NCBI RefSeq assembly: GCF_030116705.1
Contig: NZ_JAOTIK010000001.1
Location: 2,313,001 to 2,377,000 of the forward strand
Source of the DNA: Streptomyces sp. ML-6
Lineage (GTDB): Bacteria > Actinomycetota > Actinomycetes > Streptomycetales > Streptomycetaceae
Direction of reading: 5' to 3'
Length of the DNA stretch: 64,000 nucleotides
Shown here: positions 16,183 to 27,439 of the stretch, piece after piece
Position numbering within the stretch: position 1 is the first letter of the stretch
Layout of the letters: every line of letters begins with the position of its first letter
Made by a program: the position numbers and the translations under genes
The notes under the pieces: model-generated
The model's database searches: none
Seen by the model: only the letters and a program-made list of their open reading frames with translations
What the model was told of the DNA's origin: nothing

Positions 16183-17349
16183 ATGTACAGCGCACTGCCC
16201 GCCCGCTCCGTCGCCGTGGTTCTGGGCACCCGGCCCGAGCTGGTGAAGCTGGCGCCCGTCATCCACCGCCTCGGCGACGCCGCCCGGCTGATCCACACCG
16301 GCCAGCACTGGGACGACGCCATGTCGGGCCGGTTCCTCCAGGAGCTGGGGCTGCCCCGTCCCGAGGTGCTCAACGGCATCGGCGGCACCTCGCGCGCCGT
16401 GCAGACCGGCCGTGCGCTGGAGCAGCTGGACGCGCTGTTCGCCGGGGACCGGCCCGCCGCGGTCGTCGTCCAGGGCGACACCAACGCCACCCTGGCGGGC
16501 GCACTGGCCGCCAACGCGCGGGCGATCCCCCTCGTCCACGTCGAGGCCGGGCTGCGCAGCCACGACCCGGCGATGCCGGAGGAGCACAACCGCGTCCTCG
16601 TCGACGCGGTCTCCGACGTGCTCTGCGCGGCGACCCCGGACAACCGGGCGAACCTGCTCGCCGAGGGCGTGGCCGACGAACGGATCTCCGTCACCGGCAA
16701 CACCGTCGTCGAGGCCGTCCGGCGCCACCTGCCCCCGGCCGGGCGGCGCACCGCGCTGCTGGCCCGGCACGGGCTGGTCCACGACCGCTACGTACTGGCC
16801 ACCGTGCACCGCCCGGAGAACACCGACGGCCCGGCGGCGCTGCGCGCCGTCCTCACCGAGCTGGCCGCCCTGGCCACCGACGAGGTCCCGGTGCTGCTCC
16901 CCCTCCACCCGCGCACCCGCGCCCGGATCGAGGCGGAGCGGCTGGGCGGGCTGCTGACCGGCATCCGGGTGCTGGAGCCGCTCGGGTACGGGGACTTCCT
17001 GGCGCTGGCCCGCCATGCCGCGCTGCTGGTCTCCGACTCGGGCGGCATCCAGGAGGAGTGCACGGTGCTGGGCCGCCCGCTGCTCGTGGTCCGCCGTTCC
17101 ACCGAGCGCCCCGAGTCGATGGCCGATTTCGCCGATCTCGTGGCCCCCGGTCCCGAGCTCGGCCGGCTGGCGCGGCGGCGTCTCGCGGAGGGCGACCGGG
17201 GGCTGCGCCGGCTGGCCGCGCTGCCCAGCCCGTACGGCGACGGTCTCGCCGCCGAGCGGATCGCCCGGCTCGTCGCCTCGGCCGCCGGCGCCGCCGCGCC
17301 TGCCGCGTCCACCGGGTCCGCCGGGTCCGAGACGGCGCTCGCCGCCTGA
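16183..17349 (+). CDS. wecB: UDP-N-acetylglucosamine 2-epimerase
   Basis: Protein of 388 residues matching the non-hydrolysing UDP-GlcNAc 2-epimerase family (UDP-GlcNAc to UDP-ManNAc). Visible signatures are LGTRPELVKLAPVI, VVQGDTNATLAGALAA, HVEAGLRSHDPAMPEEHNR, VTGNTVVEAV, TVHRPENTDG and LVSDSGGIQEECTVLGRP. The ATG at 16183 has AGGA 5 nt upstream; the longer GTG frame back to 16021 is Pro/Arg-rich and rejected. Sixty-four nt before a membrane GT2 gene, suggesting supply of UDP-ManNAc for a surface glycan. The last 25 residues are Ala/Ser/Gly-rich. Confidence 0.92.
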   Translation: MYSALPARSVAVVLGTRPELVKLAPVIHRLGDAARLIHTGQHWDDAMSGRFLQELGLPRPEVLNGIGGTSRAVQTGRALEQLDALFAGDRPAAVVVQGDTNATLAGALAANARAIPLVHVEAGLRSHDPAMPEEHNRVLVDAVSDVLCAATPDNRANLLAEGVADERISVTGNTVVEAVRRHLPPAGRRTALLARHGLVHDRYVLATVHRPENTDGPAALRAVLTELAALATDEVPVLLPLHPRTRARIEAERLGGLLTGIRVLEPLGYGDFLALARHAALLVSDSGGIQEECTVLGRPLLVVRRSTERPESMADFADLVAPGPELGRLARRRLAEGDRGLRRLAALPSPYGDGLAAERIARLVASAAGAAAPAASTGSAGSETALAA

Positions 17350-17360
17350 CCTGCCGCCCC

Positions 17361-17398
17361 TCGCCCGTCGCCCGTCGCCCGTCGCCCGTCGCCCGTCG
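17361..17398. repeat. Heptanucleotide tandem repeat
   Basis: The unit TCGCCCG occurs five times in a row plus three bases, between the stop of the epimerase gene and the GGAGG ribosome site of the GT2 gene. Its 7-nt period would change leader length by slippage without touching a coding frame. Confidence 0.9.
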
Positions 17399-17413
17399 TA
17401 AGGAGGCAGCCGC

Positions 17414-18784
17414 ATGCCCGCCCCGTCCACCGCCGTCCTGGTCGTCCACCCCCTCGTCCTCCTGCTGGGCTTCCTGCTCTACTGGGCGGGGGCCCGCCGG
17501 TCGTACCTGCGCCGTCCGCCGGTCGTGCCCGGTGACCCGGCCCTGTTCGACTGGCACTTCTTCGTGCCGTGCCGGGACGAGGAGGCGGTCGTCGGCACCA
17601 CCGTGACCCGGCTGCGCGCCGACTTCCCGACGGCGGACGTCTGGGTGATCGACGACGACAGCGACGACGGCACGGGCGCCGTCGTCGAGGCGCTCGCCGC
17701 CGACGACCCCCGGGTGCATCTGGTGCGGCGCCGCCGTCCGGACGCCAGGACCGGGAAGGGCGCCGCGCTCAACGCCGCGTACGACCGGCTCGGGGCGTTC
17801 CTGCCGGAGGGCACCGACCGTTCGCAGGTGGTCGTCTGTGTCGTCGACGCGGACGGCCGGCTCGACCCGGGCGCCCTGGAGCTGGTGTCGGGCCCCGCGG
17901 CGTTCGGCGACCCGGACGTCGGCGGAGTGCAGATCGGCGTACGGATGCGCAACGCGGGCGACCCGCAGCCCTTCCCGGAGCGCGGGCGCCCGGTGAACGC
18001 CGCGGCCCGGCTCCTGGTGCGGGTGCAGGACATGGAGTTCGCGGTCTCCAACGCCGGCATGCAGCTGCTGCGCAACCGCACGGGCTCCACCGGCCTCGGC
18101 GGCAACGGCCAGTTCACCCGGCTCGGCGCGCTGGACCGGATCGGCGCGGCCGAACGCCGCCCGTGGCGGCGGGGGGCGCTCCTGGAGGACTACGAGCTGG
18201 GCCTCCACATGCTGCTGGCCGGCTACCGCACGACGCATGTCGCCGACACCTGGGTCTCCCAGGAGGCGCTGCCCAGCGCCCGCCGGCTGCTGACCCAGCG
18301 CACCCGCTGGGCGCAGGGGAACCTCCAGTGCGTGCGCTACGCGCCCCGGATCGTCGCGTCCCGGCACGTCCCGGGCCGCGGGGTGCTGGAGACCCTGTAC
18401 ACCTTCGTCCAGCCGTTGGCCCATCTGGTGACCCTGGCGCTGAGCGTGTTCCTCCTCGGCGTGCTCGCCGTCGGCCTGGTCCGGGGGCAGGACACGGGCG
18501 TGACGGCGACCCTGTCGGCCCAGTGGCCGCTGCTCCTGGTGCTGGCCGCGGTGTCGGTCGCGCCGTTCGTGCTGTGGGGCCCGGTCTACCGCCGGGACCA
18601 CGCCCCGGACGCCTCGTTCGTCAGGTCGCTGCTGTGGGGCCTGGCGCTGTGGCTGTACGCGTACCACCTGTTCGTCGTCTCGGCGCGGGCCTTCGGGCGG
18701 ATGCTGCGCGGCCGCAACGGCTGGGCGAAGACCCGGCGCAACGCGGAACCGGCCACCGCCGGCCCGGTGGCACTGGAGTCCTGA
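17414..18784 (+). CDS. Membrane-anchored family 2 glycosyltransferase
   Basis: Protein of 456 residues with one N-terminal helix (about 7-24), a processive-type GT2 catalytic domain and about four C-terminal helices. Catalytic motifs are visible: IDDDSDDGT for the nucleotide, VVDADG (DxD), LEDYELG (acid base) and QRTRW (QxxRW), the set of chitin/cellulose/hyaluronan synthase-like enzymes that extrude a polymer. Strong SD TAAGGAGG. Following an epimerase that makes UDP-ManNAc, it may assemble an amino-sugar polysaccharide; this is inference. Confidence 0.9.
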   Translation: MPAPSTAVLVVHPLVLLLGFLLYWAGARRSYLRRPPVVPGDPALFDWHFFVPCRDEEAVVGTTVTRLRADFPTADVWVIDDDSDDGTGAVVEALAADDPRVHLVRRRRPDARTGKGAALNAAYDRLGAFLPEGTDRSQVVVCVVDADGRLDPGALELVSGPAAFGDPDVGGVQIGVRMRNAGDPQPFPERGRPVNAAARLLVRVQDMEFAVSNAGMQLLRNRTGSTGLGGNGQFTRLGALDRIGAAERRPWRRGALLEDYELGLHMLLAGYRTTHVADTWVSQEALPSARRLLTQRTRWAQGNLQCVRYAPRIVASRHVPGRGVLETLYTFVQPLAHLVTLALSVFLLGVLAVGLVRGQDTGVTATLSAQWPLLLVLAAVSVAPFVLWGPVYRRDHAPDASFVRSLLWGLALWLYAYHLFVVSARAFGRMLRGRNGWAKTRRNAEPATAGPVALES

Positions 18785-18812
18785 AGTACACGAGGACGGG
18801 TACGGAAAAGGG

Positions 18813-18856
18813 CGGAGCCCCCGTCCCCCTGGTCGGTCAGGGGGACGGGGGCTCCG
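18813..18856. terminator. Bidirectional terminator between GT2 and valS
   Basis: An 18-bp perfect stem (18813-18830 with 18839-18856) around an 8-nt loop lies between two convergent genes, 28 nt after the GT2 stop and 12 nt after the valS stop. Confidence 0.82.
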
Positions 18857-18867
18857 TGCTCAGGTCA

Positions 18868-21489
18868 TCAGCCCTGCGGCAGCTTCGCCAGCTGGCCGGA
18901 GATGCGCTCGATGTCCTCCTCGGCCTTGGCGAGCCGGCCGCGGATCTTGTCGACCACGTTGTCCGGGGCCTTGCCGAGGAACGCCTCGTTGGAGAGCTTG
19001 CCGAGCGCCTGGGCCTTCTCCTTCTCGGCGGCGCCCAGGTCCTTCGTCAGGCGCTTGCGCTCGGCCTCGACGTCGATGGTGCCGGAGAGGTCGAGAGCCA
19101 CCGTGGCCCCGGCGACGGGCAGCGAGGCGGTGGCGTGGAAGCCCTCCCCGGCCGGCTGCAGACGCAGCAGCTGACGGATGGCCGCCTCGTGCGGGGCGAG
19201 CGCCGTCCCGTCCAGGGTCAGCTCGGCCGGGACCTTCTGGCCGGGCTGGAGGCCCTGGTCGGAGCGGAACCGGCGGACCTCGGTGACGACCTGCTGGACG
19301 AGCGCGATCTCCTGCTCGGCCGCCTCGTCGCGGAAGCCGGAGTCCTTCGGCCAGTCGGCGACGACGACGGACTCGCGGCCGGTGAGCGCGGTCCACAGGG
19401 TCTCGGTGACGAAGGGGACGACGGGGTGCAGCAGGCGCAGCATCACGTCGAGGACCTCGCCGAGGACCCGGCCGGAGACCTCGGCCGGACGGCCGCCGCC
19501 GAAGAACGTGGTCTTGGACAGTTCGACGTACCAGTCGAAGACCTCGTCCCAGGCGAAGTGCCGCAACGCCTCGCTGAGCTTGGAGAACTGGAAGTCGTCG
19601 TAGTACGCGTCGATCTCGGCGACCGTCTTGTTGAGCCGGGAGAGGATCCAGCGGTCGGTCACCGACATCTCGTCGGCGGACGGCAGCTCGCCCTCGATCG
19701 TCGCGCCGTTCATCAGCGCGAAGCGGGTGGCGTTCCAGATCTTGTTGGAGAACTTGGCGGAGCCCTGGACCCACTCCTCGCCGATCGGGACGTCGACGCC
19801 GGGGTTGGCGCCGCGCGCCAGGGTGAAGCGCAGCGCGTCGGAGCCGTACTTGTCCATCCAGTCCAGCGGGTTGACGACGTTGCCGAAGGACTTCGACATC
19901 TTCTTGCCGAACTCGTCGCGGACCATGCCGTGCAGGACGATGGTCCCGAAGGGCGGGACGCCCTCGTTGACGTACAGGCCGAACATCATCATCCGGGCGA
20001 CCCAGAAGAACATCAGGTCGTAGCCGGTGACCAGGACGGAGTTCGGATAGAACTTCTCCAGGTCCGGCGTCCGCTCCGGCCAGCCGAGCGTGGAGAACGG
20101 CCACAGGCCGGACGAGAACCACGTGTCGAGGACGTCGGTGTCCTGGGTCCAGCCCTCGCCGGTGGGTGCCTCGTCGTCGGGGCCGACGCAGACCAGCTCG
20201 CCGTTCGGGCCGTGCCAGACGGGGATCCGGTGGCCCCACCACAGCTGACGCGAGATGCACCAGTCGTTGAGGTTGTCGACCCAGTCGAAGTAGCGCTGCG
20301 ACATGTCGGCCGGGTGGATGGCGACCCGGCCGTCGCGGACCGCGTCGCCGGCGGCCTTGGCCAGCGTCTCGACCTTGACCCACCACTGCAGGGACAGACG
20401 CGGTTCCAGCGTCGTCTTGCAGCGCGAGCAGTGGCCCACGGAGTGGACGTACGGGCGCTTCTCGGCGACGATCCGGCCCTCGGCGCGCAGGGCGGCGACG
20501 ATCGCGGAGCGTGCCTCGAAGCGGTCGAGGCCCTGGAAGGGGCCGTGGGTGGTGATCACGCCGCGCTCGTCGAGGACCTCGATGGATTCGAGGTCGTGGC
20601 GCTGGCCGATGGCGAAGTCGTTCGGGTCGTGCGCCGGGGTCACCTTGACGGCGCCGGTGCCGAACTCCGGGTCGACGTGCGTGTCGGCGACGACCGGGAT
20701 CGTACGGTCGGTCAGCGGCAGCTTGATCTGCTTGCCGATCAGGTGGGCGTAGCGCTCGTCGTCGGGGTGGACGGCGACGGCGGTGTCACCGAGCATCGTC
20801 TCCGCGCGGGTCGTGGCGACGACGATGGTGTCGTCCCCCTCGCCGTACTTCATGGAGACGAGCTCGCCGTCGTCGTCCTGGTAGTCGACCTCGATGTCGG
20901 AGATGGCCGTCAGGCAGCGCGGGCACCAGTTGATGATGCGCTCGGCGCGGTAGATCAGGCCGTCGTCGAACATCTTCTTGAAGACGGTCTGGACGGCGCG
21001 GGACAGGCCCTCGTCCATGGTGAAGCGGTCCCGGGACCAGGCGACGCCCTCGCCGAGGCGGCGCATCTGGCCGGCGATCTGGCCGCCGGACTCGGCCTTC
21101 CACTGCCAGACGCGCTCGACGAAGGCTTCGCGGCCCAGGTCGTGGCGGGACTTGCCCTCCTTGCCGAGCTCGCGCTCGACGACGTTCTGGGTGGCGATGC
21201 CGGCGTGGTCCATGCCGGGCTGGTACAGCGCCTCGTAGCCCTGCATGCGCTTGCGGCGGACCAGGGCGTCGATCAGCGTGTGCTCGAAGGCGTGCCCCAG
21301 GTGGAGGCTGCCCGTGACGTTCGGCGGCGGGATGACGATGGCGTACGGCGGCTTCTCGCTCTTCGCGTCGGCCTCGAAGTAACCCCGCTCTACCCAGCGC
21401 TCGTACAGCTTCCCCTCTACCTCGGCCGGTGCGTACTGGGTCGGCAGTTCGGGGTTGCTGGCTGGCGTCTGCTGAGTGTTCTCGGTCAC
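18868..21489 (-). CDS. valS: Valine--tRNA ligase
   Basis: Class I aminoacyl-tRNA synthetase of 873 residues. HIGH motif is HLGH (63-66) in [22 protein letters not shown] is at 530-534, and the editing domain carries [19 protein letters not shown] (226 onward). Zn-binding Cys pairs (NWCPRC and HCSRC) are present. A C-terminal coiled coil (about 805-873) follows the anticodon-binding domain. I chose GTG at 21489 ([11 protein letters not shown]); another in-frame GTG at 21522 would add 11 residues and neither has a good SD. Divergent from the Pro/Gly-rich membrane protein gene. Confidence 0.96.
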   Translation of the reverse strand: MTENTQQTPASNPELPTQYAPAEVEGKLYERWVERGYFEADAKSEKPPYAIVIPPPNVTGSLHLGHAFEHTLIDALVRRKRMQGYEALYQPGMDHAGIATQNVVERELGKEGKSRHDLGREAFVERVWQWKAESGGQIAGQMRRLGEGVAWSRDRFTMDEGLSRAVQTVFKKMFDDGLIYRAERIINWCPRCLTAISDIEVDYQDDDGELVSMKYGEGDDTIVVATTRAETMLGDTAVAVHPDDERYAHLIGKQIKLPLTDRTIPVVADTHVDPEFGTGAVKVTPAHDPNDFAIGQRHDLESIEVLDERGVITTHGPFQGLDRFEARSAIVAALRAEGRIVAEKRPYVHSVGHCSRCKTTLEPRLSLQWWVKVETLAKAAGDAVRDGRVAIHPADMSQRYFDWVDNLNDWCISRQLWWGHRIPVWHGPNGELVCVGPDDEAPTGEGWTQDTDVLDTWFSSGLWPFSTLGWPERTPDLEKFYPNSVLVTGYDLMFFWVARMMMFGLYVNEGVPPFGTIVLHGMVRDEFGKKMSKSFGNVVNPLDWMDKYGSDALRFTLARGANPGVDVPIGEEWVQGSAKFSNKIWNATRFALMNGATIEGELPSADEMSVTDRWILSRLNKTVAEIDAYYDDFQFSKLSEALRHFAWDEVFDWYVELSKTTFFGGGRPAEVSGRVLGEVLDVMLRLLHPVVPFVTETLWTALTGRESVVVADWPKDSGFRDEAAEQEIALVQQVVTEVRRFRSDQGLQPGQKVPAELTLDGTALAPHEAAIRQLLRLQPAGEGFHATASLPVAGATVALDLSGTIDVEAERKRLTKDLGAAEKEKAQALGKLSNEAFLGKAPDNVVDKIRGRLAKAEEDIERISGQLAKLPQG

Positions 21490-21639
21490 GGGGGACAGTT
21501 TAGGGCCGTCACAGTCGTGCACTGAAACGGGATTGTTCGGTAACGGTGTTCCTCCCGGTGCTCCACACGGATGAACCTTCCGTCAGGATGTTCGGAACGC
21601 ATAAGAACGCATAGGCATGACGAACAGGGGACACCGCAG

Positions 21640-22608
21640 ATGAGCTACAACCAGCCGGGCCCGTACGGCGGCCAGCCGCCCCAGGGCCAGCCCGGACCCT
21701 ACGGTGGTCAGCCCCAGGGCCAGCCCGGACCCTACGGCCAGCAGCCCCCGCAGGGGCAGCCGGGGTACGGGTACCCCCAGCAGCAGCCCCCGCAGGGTTA
21801 CGGCTACCCGCCGGCCCAGCAGCCCGGCCCGTACGGCCAGCAGCCCCCCGCTCCCCCGTACGGCGGCCAGCCGGCCTACGGCGGGCAGCCCCCGTTCCCC
21901 CCGGCCGAGCCGAAGAAGAAGACGGGCCTGATCATCGGCGCCGTGGTCGTGGCGCTGGCGGTCATCGGGGGCGGGGTGTACTTCCTGACCTCGGGCGGCC
22001 CCGACAACAGCGACGTGGCGGACTCCACCAGGGGCTACAAGCTGAAGCCCGCCGCCTCCGTGGACGAGTACAAGAAGCAGTCCCTGAGGGACCGCTCCGG
22101 GCCGGTCACGAGCGACGAGGAGAAGGCCGAGACCGCGGCCCTGGGCATCGAGAACCCCCAGCAGGCGGGCGCCGGCTACGAGTCCGGTTCCGGGAAGAGC
22201 GAGATCACCGCCAAGTCGCTCACCTTCCAGGGCTACTCGGGCGAGGTCGCCGACCCGGTCAAGGCCGTCGACCAGACCTTCGAGATCGCCAAGGCTGCGC
22301 TGCAGAAGAGCGAGTCGAAGATGAACCTCCAGCTCGTCGGCAGCCCCGAGTTCTTCGAACCGTCCGGGTTCAGCGGTGCGCTGATGAAGTGCCAGGACAT
22401 GAAGATCACCAACCCCGAGGGCGACGGCACCATGAAGAAGGGCCCGAAGGAGTTCACGATGCCGATCTGCTCCTGGGCCGACTACAGCACGGTCGGCGTG
22501 GTCAACGGTGTCGACGTGGCGCTCGCCCTCTCCGGCGGGGGCATGCCCAAGGAGACCCTGGCCGACCTGACCGCCAAGCTCTACAACACGTCCCGCGTCA
22601 AGGCCTGA
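21640..22608 (+). CDS. Pro/Gln/Gly-rich N-terminal single-pass membrane protein
   Basis: Protein of 322 residues. The first 85 residues are a low-complexity Pro/Gln/Gly/Tyr tract built of PYGGQPQGQPG-type repeats, probably cytoplasmic. After a KKK stop-transfer cluster comes one transmembrane helix (about 93-113, LIIGAVVVALAVIGGGVYFL), then a soluble extracytoplasmic domain of about 200 residues with no recognised family. Such proteins are common in Streptomyces; function unknown. The ATG at 21640 (MSYNQPGPYGG) has AGGGG about 10 nt upstream, so the ORF extension to 21571 is rejected. Divergent from valS, convergent with clpX. Confidence 0.85.
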   Translation: MSYNQPGPYGGQPPQGQPGPYGGQPQGQPGPYGQQPPQGQPGYGYPQQQPPQGYGYPPAQQPGPYGQQPPAPPYGGQPAYGGQPPFPPAEPKKKTGLIIGAVVVALAVIGGGVYFLTSGGPDNSDVADSTRGYKLKPAASVDEYKKQSLRDRSGPVTSDEEKAETAALGIENPQQAGAGYESGSGKSEITAKSLTFQGYSGEVADPVKAVDQTFEIAKAALQKSESKMNLQLVGSPEFFEPSGFSGALMKCQDMKITNPEGDGTMKKGPKEFTMPICSWADYSTVGVVNGVDVALALSGGGMPKETLADLTAKLYNTSRVKA

Positions 22609-22623
22609 TCACCTCGCGGTACG

Positions 22624-22658
22624 CGGAAGAGGGCGCCCGGCCGGGCGCCCCTCTTCCG
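22624..22658. terminator. Bidirectional terminator between membrane protein gene and clpX
   Basis: CGGAAGAGGGCGCCCGG is followed immediately by its complement with one bulged base (17/18 nt arms). It lies between convergent stops at 22608 and 22674. Confidence 0.75.
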
Positions 22659-22673
22659 TATGCGTGCCTGCCG

Positions 22674-23972
<1,299 letters not shown>

Positions 23973-24063
23973 GAGGTGCTTCCCCTTCGCCTGGGAGCAG
24001 CTTGGTTCAGCGGCTCCTGGTGCCTCTATCAGACGGTACCTTGCCTTGCCCCCCGTTCGGGGC

Positions 24064-24117
24064 CCCCTTGGCACGGTTCACACGGCAAAGGCCGGGCGAA
24101 CCCCGTGTGCCAAGGGG
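24064..24117 (-). terminator. Hairpin between clpP2 and clpX
   Basis: CCCCTTGGCAC (24064-24074) pairs with GTGCCAAGGGG (24107-24117), with additional inner GGTTC/GAACC pairing after a bulge. It lies 12 nt past the clpP2 stop on the minus strand. Consistent with separate clpP1P2 and clpX transcription, but partial readthrough is possible. Confidence 0.5.
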
Positions 24118-24129
24118 CGAAGGCGGACG

Positions 24130-24810
24130 TCAGACGGCCGCGGCCGCCTGCTTGCGGGTCGACACGATCTGGTCGATGAGACCGTAGGCGAGGGCGTCCT
24201 CGGCGGTCAGGATCTTGTCGCGCTCGATGTCGTCGCGGATCTTCTCCAGCGGGGTGGTGGAGTGCTTGGCCAGCAGCTCCTCCAGCTGGGTGCGCATCCG
24301 CAGGATCTCGTTGGCCGCGATCTCCAGGTCGGAGAGCTGCTCACGGCCGGTCTGCGAGGACGGCTGGTGGATCAGCACCCGGGCGTTGGGCAGTGCCATG
24401 CGCTTGCCGGGGGTGCCGGCGGCGAGCAGCACGGCCGCGGCGGAGGCCGCCTGGCCCATGCAGACCGTCTGGATGTCCGGCTTCACGAACTGCATCGTGT
24501 CGTAGATCGCGGTGAGCGCGGTGAACGAGCCGCCGGGGCTGTTGATGTAGATGGAGATGTCCCGGTCCGGGTCCATCGACTCCAGGCACAGCAGCTGCGC
24601 CATGACGTCGTTGGCGGAGGCGTCGTCGATCTGCACGCCGAGGAAGATCACGCGCTCCTCGAAGAGCTTCGCGTACGGGTCGTACTCGCGCACGCCCTGC
24701 GAGGTGCGCTCCACGAAGCGCGGGACGATGTAGCGGTTGTCCACCTGCGGGCCGGTGTAGAGGCCGCTCGCGGAGGCGCCGGGGAAGTTGTTCATGTGGG
24801 TGTTCACCAT
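24130..24810 (-). CDS. clpP2: ATP-dependent Clp protease proteolytic subunit ClpP2
   Basis: Serine protease of 226 residues. The nucleophile is Ser123 in [13 protein letters not shown] and the base His148 in VLIHQPS; the GG stretch [17 protein letters not shown] lines the oxyanion hole. ClpP2 forms a mixed tetradecamer with ClpP1 and works with ClpX and ClpC. The N-terminus is about 25 residues longer than ClpP1 and may be a propeptide. Start at ATG 24810 is tentative; ATG 24795 ([11 protein letters not shown]) is an alternative and neither has a clean SD. Second gene after clpP1, 79-nt gap. Confidence 0.95.
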   Translation of the reverse strand: MVNTHMNNFPGASASGLYTGPQVDNRYIVPRFVERTSQGVREYDPYAKLFEERVIFLGVQIDDASANDVMAQLLCLESMDPDRDISIYINSPGGSFTALTAIYDTMQFVKPDIQTVCMGQAASAAAVLLAAGTPGKRMALPNARVLIHQPSSQTGREQLSDLEIAANEILRMRTQLEELLAKHSTTPLEKIRDDIERDKILTAEDALAYGLIDQIVSTRKQAAAAV

Positions 24811-24889
24811 CCTGGTGGCGTTCTGTGGCTGGGTGTCTCGGCGTACGAGAGGTGCGCGGGGCGGTGGTGCCGGATCCGGGGGTGCCGGA

Positions 24890-25507
24890 TCAGGCGCCGG
24901 TGCCGCCGCCGCCCGGAACGCCCGATGCGGCCGTGATGATCTCGTCGATGAGGCCGTACTCCTTGGCCTCCTCCGCGGTGTACCAGCGGTCGCGGTCGCC
25001 GTCGCGGATGATCGTCTCGACGGTCTGGCCGGAGTGACGGGCGGTGATCTCCGCCATGCGCTGCTTGGTGCGCAGCAGGTACTGGGCCTGGATCTTGATG
25101 TCCGAGGCCGTACCGCCGATGCCGGCCGAACCCTGGTGCATGAGGATGTCGGTGTTCGGGAGCGCGAAGCGCTTGCCCGCGGTACCGCCGGTGAGCAGGA
25201 ACTGGCCCATCGAGGCCGCCATGCCCATGCCGATGGTGACCACGTCGTTCGGGATGTACTGCATGGTGTCGTAGACCGCCATGCCGGCCGTCACCGAACC
25301 ACCGGGGCTGTTGATGTAGAGGTAGATGTCCTTCTCGGGCTCCGCGGCGAGAAGAAGCAGCTGCGCGGTGATCTTGTTGGCGATCTCATCGTCGACCTGC
25401 TGACCGAGGAAGATGATGCGCTCGCCGAGCAGCCGGCTGTAGACCTGGTCACCGAGGCCTCCACCGAGGGACGGCTCTCCGGCGGCGTAGGGCATCAGAT
25501 TCGTCAC
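24890..25507 (-). CDS. clpP1: ATP-dependent Clp protease proteolytic subunit ClpP1
   Basis: Serine protease of 205 residues with Ser99 ([13 protein letters not shown]), His123 (ILMHQGSAG) and an Asp near 172 in RDGDRDRWY as the triad. It pairs with ClpP2, encoded next downstream. The GTG at 25507 ([13 protein letters not shown]) has AGGTGG 6 nt upstream. In Streptomyces clpP1P2 is activated by ClgR; a matching motif lies 134 nt upstream. The Gly-rich C-terminus ([11 protein letters not shown]) is longer than in E. coli ClpP. Confidence 0.96.
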   Translation of the reverse strand: MTNLMPYAAGEPSLGGGLGDQVYSRLLGERIIFLGQQVDDEIANKITAQLLLLAAEPEKDIYLYINSPGGSVTAGMAVYDTMQYIPNDVVTIGMGMAASMGQFLLTGGTAGKRFALPNTDILMHQGSAGIGGTASDIKIQAQYLLRTKQRMAEITARHSGQTVETIIRDGDRDRWYTAEEAKEYGLIDEIITAASGVPGGGGTGA

Positions 25508-25640
25508 GTATCCACCTGCTCGTCTCTGACGGCTCCGGCCGTCTCAGCGTCTTCGTACCGGGTGGGCGGGGACTCCCCTGCCCTTCCTATTCATGGACCC
25601 TAACGCGCAGGTGGGACAACGCCATCCCGCTTCCGCAACT

Positions 25641-25654
25641 GTTCGCTCGGAGCG
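25641..25654. promoter_or_regulatory. ClgR-type box upstream of clpP1
   Basis: GTTCGC-N5-GCG is present exactly at 25641-25654, in the 253-bp gap between tig and clpP1 and 134 nt upstream of the clpP1 start. This is the core I recall for the ClgR activator of Clp and Lon genes in Streptomyces. Position fits an activator site; no binding evidence is available here. Confidence 0.55.
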
Positions 25655-25704
25655 CAAGCTCCGCAGTCCGCACAAGGGTTGTGGGGCACCGCGCGCCCTA
25701 TGGC

Positions 25705-25740
25705 GACGGGCTCCGGACGCGACTGCGTCCGGAGCCCGTC
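25705..25740 (-). terminator. Terminator of tig
   Basis: Perfect 16-bp stem (25705-25720 with 25725-25740) and GACT tetraloop, 20 nt past the tig stop on the minus strand. Confidence 0.85.
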
Positions 25741-25760
25741 GAAGGGGTTCAGCGCGAGGC

Positions 25761-27152
25761 TCAGGCCTCGTTCTTCTCCTCGGCGGCCTCGGTGGCTGCG
25801 TCGGCGACGGCCTCGGTGGTGCCCTCGACGGCCTCCTCCTCGTCGTCCTCCAGGTCGATGACCTCGCCGTTGGTGTCGACGACCCTGACGGCCTCGACGA
25901 CCACGGCCAGCGCCTTGCCGCGGGCGACCTCGCCGACGAGCATCGGCACCTGGCCGCCCTCGACGACGGCCTGGGCGAACTGGTCGGGGCTCATGCCGGA
26001 GGAGGCGGCACGCCGCATGAGGTGCTCGGTGAGCTCCTCCTGGTTGACGTTCAGCTTCTCCTTGTTGACGATCTCGTCCAGGATGAACTGGGTCTTGATG
26101 CCCTTGATCGCCTGCTCGGAGGTCTCGGCCTCGAACTCCTCGACCGTCTTGCCCTGGATCTCCAGGTACTTCTCGAGGGTCAGGCCCATCTGGCCGAGCT
26201 GGTGGTGCTCCAGGTTGTGCTTGCGGGTCTGCACCTCGTCCGCGAGCAGCTTCTCCGGGATCGGGACCTCGGCGAGCTTGAGCAGCTCGTCCAGGACGCG
26301 CTCCTGGGCCTGGGTGGCCTGCTCGTACTGCTTGGTGTTCTCCAGGCGCTTGCGGCTGTCGGCCTTCAGCTCGTCGAGGGTGTCGAACTCGCTGGCCATC
26401 TGGGCGAACTCGTCGTCCAGCTCGGGGAGCTCACGGGCGGCGACCTCGGAGACCTTGACGGTGACCTCGGCCTCCTTGCCCTCGGCCGAGCCGCCCTTCA
26501 GCTCGGAGGTGAAGGTGGCCTCGCCACCCGCCTCCAGGCCGGTGACCGCGGCGTCGATGCCGTCGAGCAGCTCGCCGGAACCGATGGTGTACGAGACACC
26601 CTCGGCCACGCCGTCCTCCAGGACCTCGCCGTCGACCTTGGCCTCCAGGTCGATCGTCACGACGTCGCCCTCGGCGGCGGCGCGCTCGACCGGGCTGGTG
26701 GAGGCGAAGCGCCCGCGGAGCTGCTCCACGGCCTTCTCGACGTCCTCGTCGGTGACCTCGACGGCGTCGACGGTGACCTCGATGCCGGAGTAGTCCGGGA
26801 TCTCGATCTCGGGGCGTACGTCAACCTCGGCGGTGAAGGCCAGCAGCTCGCCGTCCTTCAGCTCGGTGATGTCGACCTCGGGCTGACCGAGGACGTTGAG
26901 CTCACCCTCGTTGACGGCCTCGGTGTAGAACTTCGGGAGCGCGTCGTTGACGGCCTCCTCCAGCACCGCACCGCGACCGAACCGCTGGTCGATGACCCGG
27001 GCAGGGATCTTGCCCTTGCGGAAGCCCTTCACCGTGACCTGCTGGTTGATCTTCTTGTACGCCGCGTCGAGGCTGTCCTTGAGCTCCTCGAAGGGCACCT
27101 CGACAGTGAGCCGAACCCGGGTCGGGTTCAGGGTCTCCACGGCGCTCTTCAC
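25761..27152 (-). CDS. tig: Trigger factor
   Basis: Ribosome-associated chaperone and peptidyl-prolyl isomerase of 463 residues. The N-terminal ribosome-binding signature is [15 protein letters not shown], followed by the FKBP-like domain (about 155-240) and a helical C-terminal arm ending in an acidic tail rich in Glu and Ala. The GTG at 27152 ([19 protein letters not shown]) has AAGGAG 9 nt upstream; the ORF extension to 27350 runs toward the tRNA and is rejected. Upstream of clpP1P2 on the same strand but separated by a strong terminator. Confidence 0.97.
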   Translation of the reverse strand: MKSAVETLNPTRVRLTVEVPFEELKDSLDAAYKKINQQVTVKGFRKGKIPARVIDQRFGRGAVLEEAVNDALPKFYTEAVNEGELNVLGQPEVDITELKDGELLAFTAEVDVRPEIEIPDYSGIEVTVDAVEVTDEDVEKAVEQLRGRFASTSPVERAAAEGDVVTIDLEAKVDGEVLEDGVAEGVSYTIGSGELLDGIDAAVTGLEAGGEATFTSELKGGSAEGKEAEVTVKVSEVAARELPELDDEFAQMASEFDTLDELKADSRKRLENTKQYEQATQAQERVLDELLKLAEVPIPEKLLADEVQTRKHNLEHHQLGQMGLTLEKYLEIQGKTVEEFEAETSEQAIKGIKTQFILDEIVNKEKLNVNQEELTEHLMRRAASSGMSPDQFAQAVVEGGQVPMLVGEVARGKALAVVVEAVRVVDTNGEVIDLEDDEEEAVEGTTEAVADAATEAAEEKNEA

Positions 27153-27362
27153 GGTTCGGTCTCCTTGTGGCTGACTTCTTGGGGTTCTGCTCCGCCGCAC
27201 GGGAGGCGGCTTCGCGGACCGAGCCCGGTACATCAGACACACGGGCACGCAATTTGCATAGTAACGGCAAGGAGTCGGACTCCCACAATGCGATCTTGCC
27301 CGTGCTCCGCGATCCCGCGGACGGCCCGGAACGCCGCCTGCGAGGGTCACTGATCTTGCCGG

Positions 27363-27439
27363 TGGTCGGGGTGGCCGGATTCGAACCGACGACCTTCCGC
27401 TCCCAAAGCGGACGCGCTACCAAGCTGCGCCACACCCCG
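27363..27439 (-). tRNA. tRNA-Pro (anticodon TGG)
   Basis: A 77-nt cloverleaf on the minus strand: acceptor CGGGGTG pairs with CACCCCG, D-arm GCGCAGCTTGGTAGCGC, anticodon stem TCCGC/GCGGA with loop TTTGGGA (anticodon at 27403-27405), T-arm GTTCGAATC. Discriminator A is followed by an encoded CCA. Confidence 0.95.

Noticed and set aside
15235..18784. Mobile-element origin of the regulator/epimerase/GT2 insertion
   Set aside because: No integrase, transposase, attachment site or flanking repeat was found, and base composition matches the surroundings.
25508..25760. Possible riboswitch or T-box in the clpP1 or valS leaders
   Set aside because: No recognisable aptamer or specifier structure; actinobacterial T-boxes are known mainly before ileS.
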